DNA of 64,000 bases from assembly GCA_963678485.1 (NCBI GenBank), contig OY782882.1, forward strand, positions 248,001 to 312,000, read 5' to 3'. How positions within the stretch are numbered: position 1 is the stretch's first letter; every line of letters begins with the position of its first letter. The position numbers and the translations under genes are program-made. Under the pieces are notes generated by a model. That model saw only the letters and a program-made list of their open reading frames with translations. It made no database searches and was not told the origin of the DNA. Source of the DNA: CALGYY01 sp963678485. Lineage in GTDB: Bacteria; Bacteroidota; Bacteroidia; Bacteroidales; CAIWKO01. This document shows, one piece after another, positions 1-8,684 of the stretch.

Positions 1-1869
1 GCAACATCTACATTACTTTCTCAATTAAAAAGAGAAAACATAAACAAAACTCAAATATTCATTGGAGCAGGAACTTGCGGATTGGGCGCTGGAGCTGCAA
101 AAACGAAAAAAGCTATTGAAGCCTACCTCTCAGATCATAAGGTAGAAGCGGAGTTGATCGAGGTGGGCTGCATTGGCTTTTGTTCAGCAGAACCATTGGT
201 AGATATCCAGATGCCTGGAAAAAGCAGAGTGAGTTTCTCGAATGTCACTGAAGAAAAAGTAGAGAACGTATTGAACGGCGCATTCAGCGGCGATTTTACC
301 GGCCTCAGCGTGCTTGGGCAAATTGAAGTTCCAGGCACAACCACATATGCCAAAGCCCCGCTGTTGAATGAGCATCCATTCTTTGCTCCCCAAAAACGCA
401 TCGTCCTTTCAAACTGCGGACTGATTAGTCCCATCAGTATTGAAGAATATATTGCACACGGTGGATACAAAGGATTACTGAACACATTAAAAAAACATCA
501 ACCTGAGGACGTTTGTCGTATCGTTGAACTCAGCGGTCTGCGCGGAAGAGGCGGCGGTGGATTCCCAACAGGCAAGAAATGGAAATTTGCATTAGCTGAA
601 AAATCCGAAGAAAAATATTTAATCTGCAATGCCGATGAAGGTGACCCAGGTGCCTTTATGGATCGCGCTGTTGTTGAAGGCGACCCACATCGTTTGCTCG
701 AAGGGATGGCCATTGCAGCCTATGCAATTGGTGCATCACACGGCTATGTTTATATTCGTGCTGAGTATCCTTTAGCCATTGAACGTTTAAAGATTGCCAT
801 TGCACAAGCCAAAACTTACGGCTTACTTGGTAAAAATATCGGTGGAACAAGCTTCGATTTTGAGATTAAAGTAAAGATGGGTGCCGGCGCTTTTGTGTGC
901 GGCGAAGAAACTGCTTTAATCCACAGCATTGAAGGAAAACGCGGCATGCCACGTCCTCGCCCGCCATTCCCAGCTGTTAGCGGATTATTTGGAAAACCAA
1001 CCGTTATCAATAATGTTGAAAGTTTAGCAAATGTTCCTAGTATCATGGCCAATGGCGAAGAATGGTTTGCCAGCGTTGGAACCAAGACCAGCAAGGGAAC
1101 AAAAGTATTTGCCTTATCAGGAAAAGTATGTTATACCGGCCTGGTAGAAATCCCCATGGGAACAACAATACGTGAAATCATTTTCAATATTGCTGGTGGT
1201 ATTCCCAATGGAAAAAAATTCAAGTCAGTTCAAATCGGTGGCCCATCGGGTGGTTGTATTACCGAAGAAAACCTCGACATCCAGATTGAATATGAATCAC
1301 TCCTAGCTGTCGGAGCAATGATGGGATCCGGCGGACTCGTAGTAATGGATGAAGACACCTGCATGGTGGATATCGCAAAATTCTTCATGGATTTCATTCA
1401 GCGCGAAAGTTGCGGAAAATGCATTCCCTGTCGTGAAGGCACAAAGCGCATGTTGGAAATCCTTGAAAGCATTACGCATAAACCCGGAAATGGCGAAAAA
1501 TTCGAAGCACTCGAGCGAATGAAAGGGATTATGCAACTTGAAAAATTAGGAAAGATCATTCATGAAACATCATTGTGCGGACTTGGACAATCGGCTCCCA
1601 ATCCTGTTCTCAGCACCTTAAAGTGGTTCCGTCACGAATACGAAGCTCATGTATTCGACCGCGTTTGTCCCGCTGGTGCCTGCACCGATTTGCGCGTTTT
1701 CAAAATCGATGTAAACAAATGTACAGGATGTACGGTGTGTACGAAGAAATGCCCGACATCTGCAATTATAGGTGCTAAAAAAACACCCCATTTTATTGTT
1801 GAAGATAAATGCATTGGCTGCGGAAGTTGTGCTGAGGTTTGTAAGTTCGACGCCATCGCAGTAGCGTAA
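1..1869 (+). CDS. hydB: [FeFe]-hydrogenase NuoF-like flavoprotein subunit (5' partial)
   Basis: Electron-input subunit of a multimeric [FeFe] hydrogenase, passing electrons between NAD(P)H and the catalytic subunit through FMN and Fe-S clusters. The frame is open from base 1 and codes for recognisable protein before any start (IFIGAGTCG), so the true start lies upstream and TTG at 82 is not it. Order in the 622 visible residues: thioredoxin-like [2Fe-2S] domain (GTCG near 25, VGCIGFC near 55-61), NuoF FMN/NADH domain with GLRGRGGGGFPTG near 180 and NADEGDPGAFMDR near 210, SLBB, the [4Fe-4S] site ESCGKCIPCREG near 470, and a C-terminal two-cluster ferredoxin (CTGCTVCTKKCP, CIGCGSCAEVC). Only three cysteines are seen in the thioredoxin-like domain where four is usual. 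A hydC/nuoE-like gene probably lies just outside the window. hydA follows after 22 bases. Confidence 0.93.
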   Translation, partial: ATSTLLSQLKRENINKTQIFIGAGTCGLGAGAAKTKKAIEAYLSDHKVEAELIEVGCIGFCSAEPLVDIQMPGKSRVSFSNVTEEKVENVLNGAFSGDFTGLSVLGQIEVPGTTTYAKAPLLNEHPFFAPQKRIVLSNCGLISPISIEEYIAHGGYKGLLNTLKKHQPEDVCRIVELSGLRGRGGGGFPTGKKWKFALAEKSEEKYLICNADEGDPGAFMDRAVVEGDPHRLLEGMAIAAYAIGASHGYVYIRAEYPLAIERLKIAIAQAKTYGLLGKNIGGTSFDFEIKVKMGAGAFVCGEETALIHSIEGKRGMPRPRPPFPAVSGLFGKPTVINNVESLANVPSIMANGEEWFASVGTKTSKGTKVFALSGKVCYTGLVEIPMGTTIREIIFNIAGGIPNGKKFKSVQIGGPSGGCITEENLDIQIEYESLLAVGAMMGSGGLVVMDEDTCMVDIAKFFMDFIQRESCGKCIPCREGTKRMLEILESITHKPGNGEKFEALERMKGIMQLEKLGKIIHETSLCGLGQSAPNPVLSTLKWFRHEYEAHVFDRVCPAGACTDLRVFKIDVNKCTGCTVCTKKCPTSAIIGAKKTPHFIVEDKCIGCGSCAEVCKFDAIAVA

Positions 1870-1891
1870 TCATAATATAATAATTACGAAG

Positions 1892-3619
1892 ATGAAATTT
1901 TATATCGAAGTAAACGGAGCGCAGGTTGAAGCCCAAAGTGGTGAAACCATTCTGGATACCCTGAAAAAGAGTGGCATTAAAATCCCCACCCTTTGTCACA
2001 TGAAGAATTTTATTCCCACAGGAACCTGCCGTATTTGCGTTGTTGAAGATCAGGTTAGTGGTAAGCTCCAACCAGCATGCTCATTCCCTGTACAACCAGG
2101 AATGAAACTACTCACTCATTCTTCACGTGTCATTGAATCACGCAAGATGATTGTTGAATTACTCCTTTCTAATCATCCTGATGATTGTTTGTACTGCGTG
2201 CGCAACAGCAATTGCGAATTACAGTCACTCGCAAAAGAACACCATGTAATAGAACGCAGAATTCGCGGAAAAAAGAACGGTCATAAAATGGATCACAGCG
2301 GTAGCAGTATTGTTCGCGATCCCGATAAATGCATTTTGTGCGGACGTTGTGTTCGCGTTTGTCAGGAAACCATGGGCGTTTCAGCAATCGACTTTATAAA
2401 CCGTGGAAGCAAGACCATCATTGGTACCACCTTTAATCGCGGGCTCAACAACAGCAGTTGCGTTAACTGTGGTCAGTGTATCATGGTTTGTCCCACTGGT
2501 GCTATCAGTGAAAAGAGCAGTATTTCTCAGGTTCAGGCTGCGTTTGCTGATCCAAAAAAATATATGGTAGTTCAGTATGCACCATCAATCACGGTTTCGA
2601 TGGCTGAGGAATTTGGCTTACCAGCGGGTACTGATATGAATGGAGTATTAAACGCTGCTTTGCGCAGAATGGGATTTAAAAATGTATTCGACACTTCCTT
2701 CTCTGCCGACCTTACCATCATGGAAGAAGCCAGCGAATTAATCCACAGAGTTGTTAATGGCGGAAAGCTTCCAATGATTACCAGCTGCTGTCCCGCCTGG
2801 GTTAAGTATGCAGAAACATTCGCACCTGAATTTCTCGACAACCTTTCGAGTTGCAAATCACCACAGCAAATGATGGGTGCAATCATTAAATCCTATTTTG
2901 CCGAAGAACAAAAAATTGATCCTAAAGATATTTACTCCGTAAGCATCATGCCTTGCACCGCGAAGAAATTCGAATGCGAGCGCGAGTCCATGATACGTAA
3001 TGGTCTCAATGATGTGGATGTGGTGCTCACCACCCGCGAAATTATTGAACTTATTAAATGGTATGGCATTGACCTTAGAAGCATTCGTCCAGAAATTGCA
3101 GATTCTCCAATGGGTCTCCGTAGTTCGGCTGGTAAAGCTTTCGGTGCATCGGGTGGTGTAATGCAAGCGGCCTTACGCACAGGATACAAATTATTAACTG
3201 GCAAAGAACTCAACCAGTACAAAATTGAAGAAGTGTGGGGAATGAAAGGTCGTAAAGAAGCCAAAATTACCATCAATGAAAATTTGGAACTGGGCGTTGC
3301 TGTTGTTAGCGGACTTGCAAATGCACAAGCTTTATTAGATGAAATTAAAAATGGCCGCAGCGATATTCACTTCATCGAAGTGATGACTTGTCCCGGAGGA
3401 TGCATTGCAGGCGGTGGACAACGCATAGGTTCACAAATCAGCGAGATTAAATCGCGTGTTGATGCATTGGACGAAATTGACGATAGCGAATCATTGAAAG
3501 TATCTCATAAAAATCCAGAGATCATTGAGCTTTATGAAAAATATCTTGGAGAACCATTGGGCCATAAAAGCCATGAGTTACTCCATACGCATTATCATCA
3601 AAGAAATACCATCAAGTAA
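1892..3619 (+). CDS. hydA: [FeFe]-hydrogenase catalytic subunit HydA
   Basis: Catalyses reversible 2H+ + 2e- to H2 at the H-cluster; cytoplasmic, as no signal is seen. 575 residues with the modular M3-like architecture. An N-terminal plant-type [2Fe-2S] domain has C35, C46, C49 and C63. A His-ligated [4Fe-4S] site has H95, C99, C102 and C108. Two [4Fe-4S] sites follow (CILCGRCVRVC, CVNCGQCIMVC). The H-cluster domain has L1 TSCCPAW (C299/C300), L2 MPCTAKKFE (C355, K358, E361) and L3 VMTCPGGCIAGGGQ (C500, C504). A small-subunit-like tail closes the protein. All H-cluster ligands and the proton-transfer cysteine C299 are present, so it should be active. The L3 tail is GGGQR where GGGQP is usual. 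It lies between hydB and the sensor-kinase gene with short gaps, as part of one transcription unit. Confidence 0.96.
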   Translation: MKFYIEVNGAQVEAQSGETILDTLKKSGIKIPTLCHMKNFIPTGTCRICVVEDQVSGKLQPACSFPVQPGMKLLTHSSRVIESRKMIVELLLSNHPDDCLYCVRNSNCELQSLAKEHHVIERRIRGKKNGHKMDHSGSSIVRDPDKCILCGRCVRVCQETMGVSAIDFINRGSKTIIGTTFNRGLNNSSCVNCGQCIMVCPTGAISEKSSISQVQAAFADPKKYMVVQYAPSITVSMAEEFGLPAGTDMNGVLNAALRRMGFKNVFDTSFSADLTIMEEASELIHRVVNGGKLPMITSCCPAWVKYAETFAPEFLDNLSSCKSPQQMMGAIIKSYFAEEQKIDPKDIYSVSIMPCTAKKFECERESMIRNGLNDVDVVLTTREIIELIKWYGIDLRSIRPEIADSPMGLRSSAGKAFGASGGVMQAALRTGYKLLTGKELNQYKIEEVWGMKGRKEAKITINENLELGVAVVSGLANAQALLDEIKNGRSDIHFIEVMTCPGGCIAGGGQRIGSQISEIKSRVDALDEIDDSESLKVSHKNPEIIELYEKYLGEPLGHKSHELLHTHYHQRNTIK

Positions 3620-3637
3620 CCTTAAAAGTTGAAGACG

Positions 3638-5626
3638 ATGATTATGTTGCCTAAAACGGAAAATCAATTGGTGTTCACTGTAAAGGACAAATGCAGGGTC
3701 TGTTATACATGTGTGCGGGAATGTCCTGTGAAAGCCATTAAGATCATCAACGGTCAGGCAGAAGTAATTAATACCAGATGCATAGGATGTGGCAATTGTG
3801 TGCGCGTTTGTAGTCAGGACGCCAAGTACTATGCACATTGCGAGCACGAGGTTCTTGAACTGCTGAAAACGGGTGCAATATGCGTAGCTTGCATTGCACC
3901 TAGTTTTCCTGCAGAGTTTGATGAAATAACTGATTACCGGAAACTCGTGGGAATGATTAGGGCACTTGGGTTTCGCTATGTAGTGGAAGTGGCGGTGGGA
4001 GCCGATTTAACGGCAGCGAAGTACAAAGAGATTATAGATGATGAAAAAGCGCCCCATTTCATTTCCGCGGATTGTCCGGCTATCGTATATTACATCCGTC
4101 ATTATCACCCCAACCTTGTTCCCTATTTAGCTCCGATTGCATCGCCCATGGTAGCAACAGCACGTATCATGAAACACCTGCATGGAGAGGAAATCAAGAC
4201 AGTATTTATCGGACCTTGCGTTGCAAAAAAAGCAGAATCTACCGAATTAGATCTTGTAATCACATTTAAGGAATTGCGCGAACTCTTTGCTCAATGCGAC
4301 ATAAATCCCGAGGCTATAGAGCCCACTGATTTTGATCGTCCGCTGGCAGGTAAAGGTTCGAGTTATCCAATTTCAAGGGGAAAACTTTATACCCTCGATC
4401 ACATAGACGACTTCGTAAACAACAAAGTAATGATTGCTTCAGGACGGGAAAATTTCCGTGAAGCGATTCGTGAATTCGAAGAAGGTATGATGGAATTGCA
4501 GGATTTGGAAGTTCTTTGCTGCGATGGATGCATCATGGGTGCAGGAATGACACGAAGCGGAAATCTCTATAATAAGATTGCTGCGGTACGCGAATATGTC
4601 ACACAAAAGATGGATCGTTTTGATGAAGAAACATGGGTGAAGGATAACGCAGCCTGTCTGGATATTGACTTCTCTGCAGAATTTACACCCAGCGACCGTC
4701 GTATCCCACTTCCATCCACAGATAATATCGAAAAGGTATTGATGGAGATGGGAAAAACCACACCTAAAGATCACCTGAATTGCGGTGCCTGTGGTTATAA
4801 TACATGTACAGACCATGCAGTGGCCATTGTTGAAGGCCTTGCTGAATCAGAAATGTGTCTCCCCTACACTATTGAAAAACTTCACAGATCAATCAGCGAA
4901 TTAAACATCTCTAACGAAAAGCTGGCATCTGCGCAGCAATCCTTACGTCATTCAGAAAAGCTGGCAAATATGGGCCAGCTCTCAGCAGGAATCGCACACG
5001 AATTAAATAATCCTTTGGGTGTAATCACCATGTATAGCAATATTCTGAAAGAAGATTGCGCCGAAGATTCTCAGATGAGAAAAGATATCGACCTCATTGT
5101 TGAACAGGCTGAACGTTGCAAAAAAATCGTAAGTGGACTTTTGAATTTTGCTCGCAAGAATCAGGTCAGATACACCGAAACCGACCTTTGCGCATTTACC
5201 AAGCACAGCCTTGATCAGATAGTGATTCCAGAGAATATCAATATTTCGTTTGATTGTCGCTTAAAAAATGTCATGGCATCTATCGATACCGATCAGATGT
5301 CACAAGTGTTCACCAACATTGAAAAGAATGCTTTTGAGGCCATGCCAGAAGGCGGACAATTAAAGATCGAGATTGATGGTGATGAAGACAAAGTACATTT
5401 CATATTTAAAGATACCGGTTCAGGCATTGCAGAAGAACATATGGATAAAATCTTCACTCCATTCTTTACAACAAAACAACCGGGAAAAGGAACTGGACTT
5501 GGATTGCCCTTGATTTACGGGATAGTAAAAATGCACCGTGGACAAATCAACATCGAATCGCAAGCAGTTCCTTCAAAAGGTCCCACAGGAACAAAGTTTA
5601 CCATAACCCTTCCAAGAAACATATAA
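3638..5626 (+). CDS. Hydrogenase-domain / histidine-kinase fusion, putative H2 or redox sensor
   Basis: 662 residues if ATG 3638 is the start; an in-frame TTG at 3629 is the alternative. Domain order: two-cluster ferredoxin (C19/22/25/29 and C48/51/54/58), [FeFe]-hydrogenase large-subunit domain (about 75-330), a four-cysteine Fe-S domain (C382, C385, C390, C407), a coiled linker, a HisKA dimerisation domain with H454 in AGIAHELNNPLG, and an HATPase_c domain (NIEKNAFEAMP, DTGSGIAEEH, GTGLGLPLIYG). The four cysteines that hold the H-cluster are kept: L1 SADCP (C146), L2 GPCVAKKAE (C194, with K197 and E200), L3 CCDGC (C294, C298). The proton-transfer cysteine before C146 is Asp145, and the methionines of L2 and L3 are lost. 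This is the pattern of a sensory rather than a catalytic hydrogenase domain. No membrane segment. The adjacent receiver genes are its likely partners. Confidence 0.88.
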   Translation: MIMLPKTENQLVFTVKDKCRVCYTCVRECPVKAIKIINGQAEVINTRCIGCGNCVRVCSQDAKYYAHCEHEVLELLKTGAICVACIAPSFPAEFDEITDYRKLVGMIRALGFRYVVEVAVGADLTAAKYKEIIDDEKAPHFISADCPAIVYYIRHYHPNLVPYLAPIASPMVATARIMKHLHGEEIKTVFIGPCVAKKAESTELDLVITFKELRELFAQCDINPEAIEPTDFDRPLAGKGSSYPISRGKLYTLDHIDDFVNNKVMIASGRENFREAIREFEEGMMELQDLEVLCCDGCIMGAGMTRSGNLYNKIAAVREYVTQKMDRFDEETWVKDNAACLDIDFSAEFTPSDRRIPLPSTDNIEKVLMEMGKTTPKDHLNCGACGYNTCTDHAVAIVEGLAESEMCLPYTIEKLHRSISELNISNEKLASAQQSLRHSEKLANMGQLSAGIAHELNNPLGVITMYSNILKEDCAEDSQMRKDIDLIVEQAERCKKIVSGLLNFARKNQVRYTETDLCAFTKHSLDQIVIPENINISFDCRLKNVMASIDTDQMSQVFTNIEKNAFEAMPEGGQLKIEIDGDEDKVHFIFKDTGSGIAEEHMDKIFTPFFTTKQPGKGTGLGLPLIYGIVKMHRGQINIESQAVPSKGPTGTKFTITLPRNI

Positions 5627-5677
5627 CAAAAACAATAAATCAAGATTAACACGAACACGCAATAAAAAAGAAAACAC

Positions 5678-6073
5678 ATGAAAACGCCGATTAAAAAGAT
5701 CCTGATTGCTGATGACGACATTGACAGCCTAACCCTTATCAGTAATGAAGTAAAAGCAATGGGTTTCGAAGTAACGACTGCCGACAATCAGAAAGACGCA
5801 GAAAAATTGCTTGACGAGATGGAACCCGATCTTGCAATTTTCGATCTTATGATGGAAAATATGGATAGCGGATTTATTCTTAGCTACAAAACAAAAAAGA
5901 AATATCCAAATACAAAAGTAATCATCGCAACCGCTGTTACAGCCGAAACAGGAATGTTGTTCGGCATCGAAAGTCCGGAAGATAAAAAATGGATTCGTGC
6001 CGATCTCTACATGGAAAAAAGCATACGTCCCGAACAACTCCGCACAGAAATCAACAAACTCTTAAACCTATAA
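5678..6073 (+). CDS. Single-domain response regulator (CheY-like receiver)
   Basis: 131 residues that are one receiver domain with no output domain. The acidic pocket ADDD lies at 11-14, the predicted phospho-acceptor is D56 in LAIFDLMME, and the conserved lysine sits in YMEKSIRP near 114. It starts 51 bases after the hydrogenase-like sensor kinase and ends 15 bases before the receiver-kinase hybrid. The simplest reading is a phosphate shuttle between the two kinases, or a regulator acting by protein-protein contact. No DNA-binding partner is encoded in the visible part of this locus. The call as a receiver is firm; its place in a relay is inference from position. Confidence 0.88.
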   Translation: MKTPIKKILIADDDIDSLTLISNEVKAMGFEVTTADNQKDAEKLLDEMEPDLAIFDLMMENMDSGFILSYKTKKKYPNTKVIIATAVTAETGMLFGIESPEDKKWIRADLYMEKSIRPEQLRTEINKLLNL

Positions 6074-6088
6074 ATAGGAGGACTCGCC

Positions 6089-7234
6089 ATGGCAGCACTT
6101 CAGGTATTAATCGTAGATGATGAACCAGGCATACGCTCGGGAATCAGAAGGATATTGACGAATTACTCGGTGGACTTTCCCTTTCTGGAAGAAGAGTTCA
6201 CCTGTGAGTTAATCGAAGCCGGTAGTGGCGAAGAAGCCATCAGCATTATCGACAGCAGACCGATTGATTTGATTTTGCTGGACAATAAGCTGCCAGGCAT
6301 GGATGGCATTGAGGTGCTTGAGTATATTAACAAAAAGCAATATGATGCCAGCGTGATGATGATTACCAGTTATGCTTCGCTGGAACTGGCCATAAAGGCC
6401 ACTAATAACGGTGCGTATAACTTCGTTCCCAAACCATTTACGCCACAGGAATTGAAGTCGGCCATGGAAACCATCATCAAGCATTTATATCTGAAACGCA
6501 TGACGCGCAAGCTGCATCAGGAAGGCAAGCAAATTCGTTTTCAGTTCCTGTCGGTCCTCTCTCATGAATTAAAATCACCCATCAACGCGGTAGAAGGCTA
6601 TCTGCGGATTATGCAGGAGCATCAGGTGGGTGACAATCTCGAGGATTATCAGGTAATGATTGAGCGTTCGCTGGAACGTATCAAAGGAATGCGCACCTTG
6701 ATAATGGATTTATTAGATCTGACAAAACTGGAATCAGGTCGCAAAAATCGCGAATTGCGCGAAATAGATCTCACCGAAGCCGCACGCATTGCACGCGATA
6801 CATTCCTTCCAATGTCGATACAGAAAAATGTTACTATGTACCTCGACAGTAATCCGGAAAAGGTCGACTTCAAATCCGATTCAGAAGACATGGATATTAT
6901 TTTCAATAACTTAATATCTAATGCTGTAAAATATAATAAGGATAATGGTGAAGTACACATTTACCTTAAAGGCAATGAAAACGATGTACAGATTGAAGTT
7001 TCCGACACAGGCATTGGTATGACTGAAGAAGAATCATCGAAATTATTTCAGGAATTTGTCCGTATAAAAAACAGCAAAACCAAGAGTATCACAGGAAGTG
7101 GATTGGGTTTATCGATATTGAAAAAGATTGTTGAAGAAGTTTATCACGGACAAATCAGCGTACATTCCGAGCCTGACAAAGGAACCACCTTTAGCATTAC
7201 ACTGCCCCGCAACTATGCAGAACAAAAAGCTTAA
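6089..7234 (+). CDS. Receiver / histidine-kinase hybrid (REC-HisKA-HATPase)
   Basis: 381 residues, soluble. An N-terminal receiver domain (about 1-130) has VDDEPG, phospho-acceptor D65 in LLLDNKLPGMDG, and the conserved lysine in FVPKPFTP. It is followed by HisKA with H159 in LSVLSHELKSPINAVEG and by HATPase_c (NNLISNAVKYN, VSDTGIGMT, GSGLGLSIL). It has no sensor or membrane domain, so its input is presumably phosphorylation of D65, as in relay kinases. A good ribosome binding site AGGAGG lies just upstream of ATG 6089. It sits between the lone receiver and hydG inside the hydrogenase unit, which suggests it belongs to the same signalling chain as the hydrogenase-domain kinase. Its target is not visible here. 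Confidence 0.9.
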   Translation: MAALQVLIVDDEPGIRSGIRRILTNYSVDFPFLEEEFTCELIEAGSGEEAISIIDSRPIDLILLDNKLPGMDGIEVLEYINKKQYDASVMMITSYASLELAIKATNNGAYNFVPKPFTPQELKSAMETIIKHLYLKRMTRKLHQEGKQIRFQFLSVLSHELKSPINAVEGYLRIMQEHQVGDNLEDYQVMIERSLERIKGMRTLIMDLLDLTKLESGRKNRELREIDLTEAARIARDTFLPMSIQKNVTMYLDSNPEKVDFKSDSEDMDIIFNNLISNAVKYNKDNGEVHIYLKGNENDVQIEVSDTGIGMTEEESSKLFQEFVRIKNSKTKSITGSGLGLSILKKIVEEVYHGQISVHSEPDKGTTFSITLPRNYAEQKA

Positions 7235-7248
7235 CGGAGGGATTGATC

Positions 7249-8673
7249 ATGAAATTCACACCTGAACAATATAAAATTGCCGATGTTTCACAGCAGCCAT
7301 TCATTGATGCAGATGAAATCAATGACATGCTGAATCAGGCAAAGAGTGATGAAGCAAGTGTTCGCGCTATCATTAAAAAAGCCCTATCAAAGCAGCGACT
7401 AAGCATGCAGGATGTGGCAGTATTGCTAAAGACAGAAGATATTGGTCTCATCGAAGAAATCAAGGCAGCTGCCCGAGAATTAAAAGAAAAGGTGTATGGT
7501 AACCGCATCGTTCTTTTCGCACCATTGTATGTTGGCAATTACTGCATGAACAATTGCTCTTACTGTGGATTCAAAGCGTCGAACCGCGACACCAAGCGAA
7601 TGACACTTAGCAGTGATGATTTGAGAAAAAATGCAGAAGCCTTGTTAAATGAAGGTCAGAAGCGACTGATACTTGTATACGGTGAGCATCAAATGTATGA
7701 TCCCGACTTCATTGCATCCACAGTAAAAACGGTATATGATGTCAAGCAGGAACACGCAAACATCCGTCGTATAAATATCAATGCTGCTCCGTTGGATCAC
7801 GAAGGATTTCGCAAGGTTCAAGAAGCAGGCATTGGAACATACCAGATTTTTCAGGAAACATATCATCCTGAAGCATACAAAATTCATCACCCCTCAGGAC
7901 GAAAAGCAGATTACAACTGGAGACTGACAGCCTTCGATCGCGCAATGGAAGCGGGAATTGAAGATGTAGGCGTTGGTGCCTTATTCGGTTTATACGATTG
8001 GAAGTTTGAAGTAATGGGGTTATTGCGTCACGTAAATCATCTGGAAGCATGCTTTAACGTTGGTCCACACACCATTTCTTTTCCACGTTTGCAGGATGCA
8101 TTACACTATAAAGTGGATGACCGTTATCGTGTGAGCGACGAAGCCTTTGTTCGTCTGATAGCGATTTTGCGCCTCGCCGTTCCTTACACAGGAATGATCC
8201 TTACTGCCCGCGAACCAGAACACATCCGCAAACAGGTATTGGAATTTGGCTGCTCACAAATTGATGCAGGGACACGCATTGGCGTTGGCGCATATTCGGA
8301 GAAACAAGATCAGGGCAGCGTCAAGAATGAACAGTTTACAATTCATGATAACCGCAGCCTGAATGAGGTTATGGATGAACTCATTGACGGAGGATATATT
8401 CCTTCGTTCTGTACAGCCTGCTACCGTAAGGGAAGAACAGGTGAACATTTTATGGAGTTCTCAATTCCCGGATTTATAAAAAGATTTTGCACACCAAATG
8501 GATTGCTAACATTAGCGGAATACCTCTGTGATTATGCACCTGAAACAACAGCTAACAAAGGCTGGGCACTAATTGATAAAGAACTTGAACTGATGAAAGA
8601 AAGTCCCGATTATGCAGAAGTAATCGCAAGACTACAACGAATTAAACTAGGCGAACGTGACCTGTACTTCTAA
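7249..8673 (+). CDS. hydG: [FeFe]-hydrogenase maturase HydG (radical SAM tyrosine lyase)
   Basis: Cleaves tyrosine to supply CO and CN- as an iron synthon for the H-cluster. ATG 7249 is chosen over an in-frame TTG at 7243 because GGAGG (7236-7240) is properly spaced for it; this gives 474 residues. The radical-SAM site CX3CX2C is at C99, C103 and C106 (YCMNNCSYCGF). The HydG-specific C-terminal CX2CX22C auxiliary cluster is at C388, C391 and C414 (FCTACYRKGRTG and FIKRFCTPNG). The length matches the family. This C-terminal cluster separates it from the tyrosine lyase ThiH. It is the first of three consecutive maturases, spaced 11 bases from hydF. Confidence 0.96.
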   Translation: MKFTPEQYKIADVSQQPFIDADEINDMLNQAKSDEASVRAIIKKALSKQRLSMQDVAVLLKTEDIGLIEEIKAAARELKEKVYGNRIVLFAPLYVGNYCMNNCSYCGFKASNRDTKRMTLSSDDLRKNAEALLNEGQKRLILVYGEHQMYDPDFIASTVKTVYDVKQEHANIRRININAAPLDHEGFRKVQEAGIGTYQIFQETYHPEAYKIHHPSGRKADYNWRLTAFDRAMEAGIEDVGVGALFGLYDWKFEVMGLLRHVNHLEACFNVGPHTISFPRLQDALHYKVDDRYRVSDEAFVRLIAILRLAVPYTGMILTAREPEHIRKQVLEFGCSQIDAGTRIGVGAYSEKQDQGSVKNEQFTIHDNRSLNEVMDELIDGGYIPSFCTACYRKGRTGEHFMEFSIPGFIKRFCTPNGLLTLAEYLCDYAPETTANKGWALIDKELELMKESPDYAEVIARLQRIKLGERDLYF

Positions 8674-8684
8674 TATGCAATGCC

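Noticed and set aside
82..84. TTG as start of hydB
   Set aside because: The frame is open to base 1 and upstream codons encode the conserved thioredoxin-like ferredoxin start, so the gene begins outside the window.
7243..7245. TTG as start of hydG
   Set aside because: GGAGG at 7236-7240 is too close to it and well spaced for ATG 7249.
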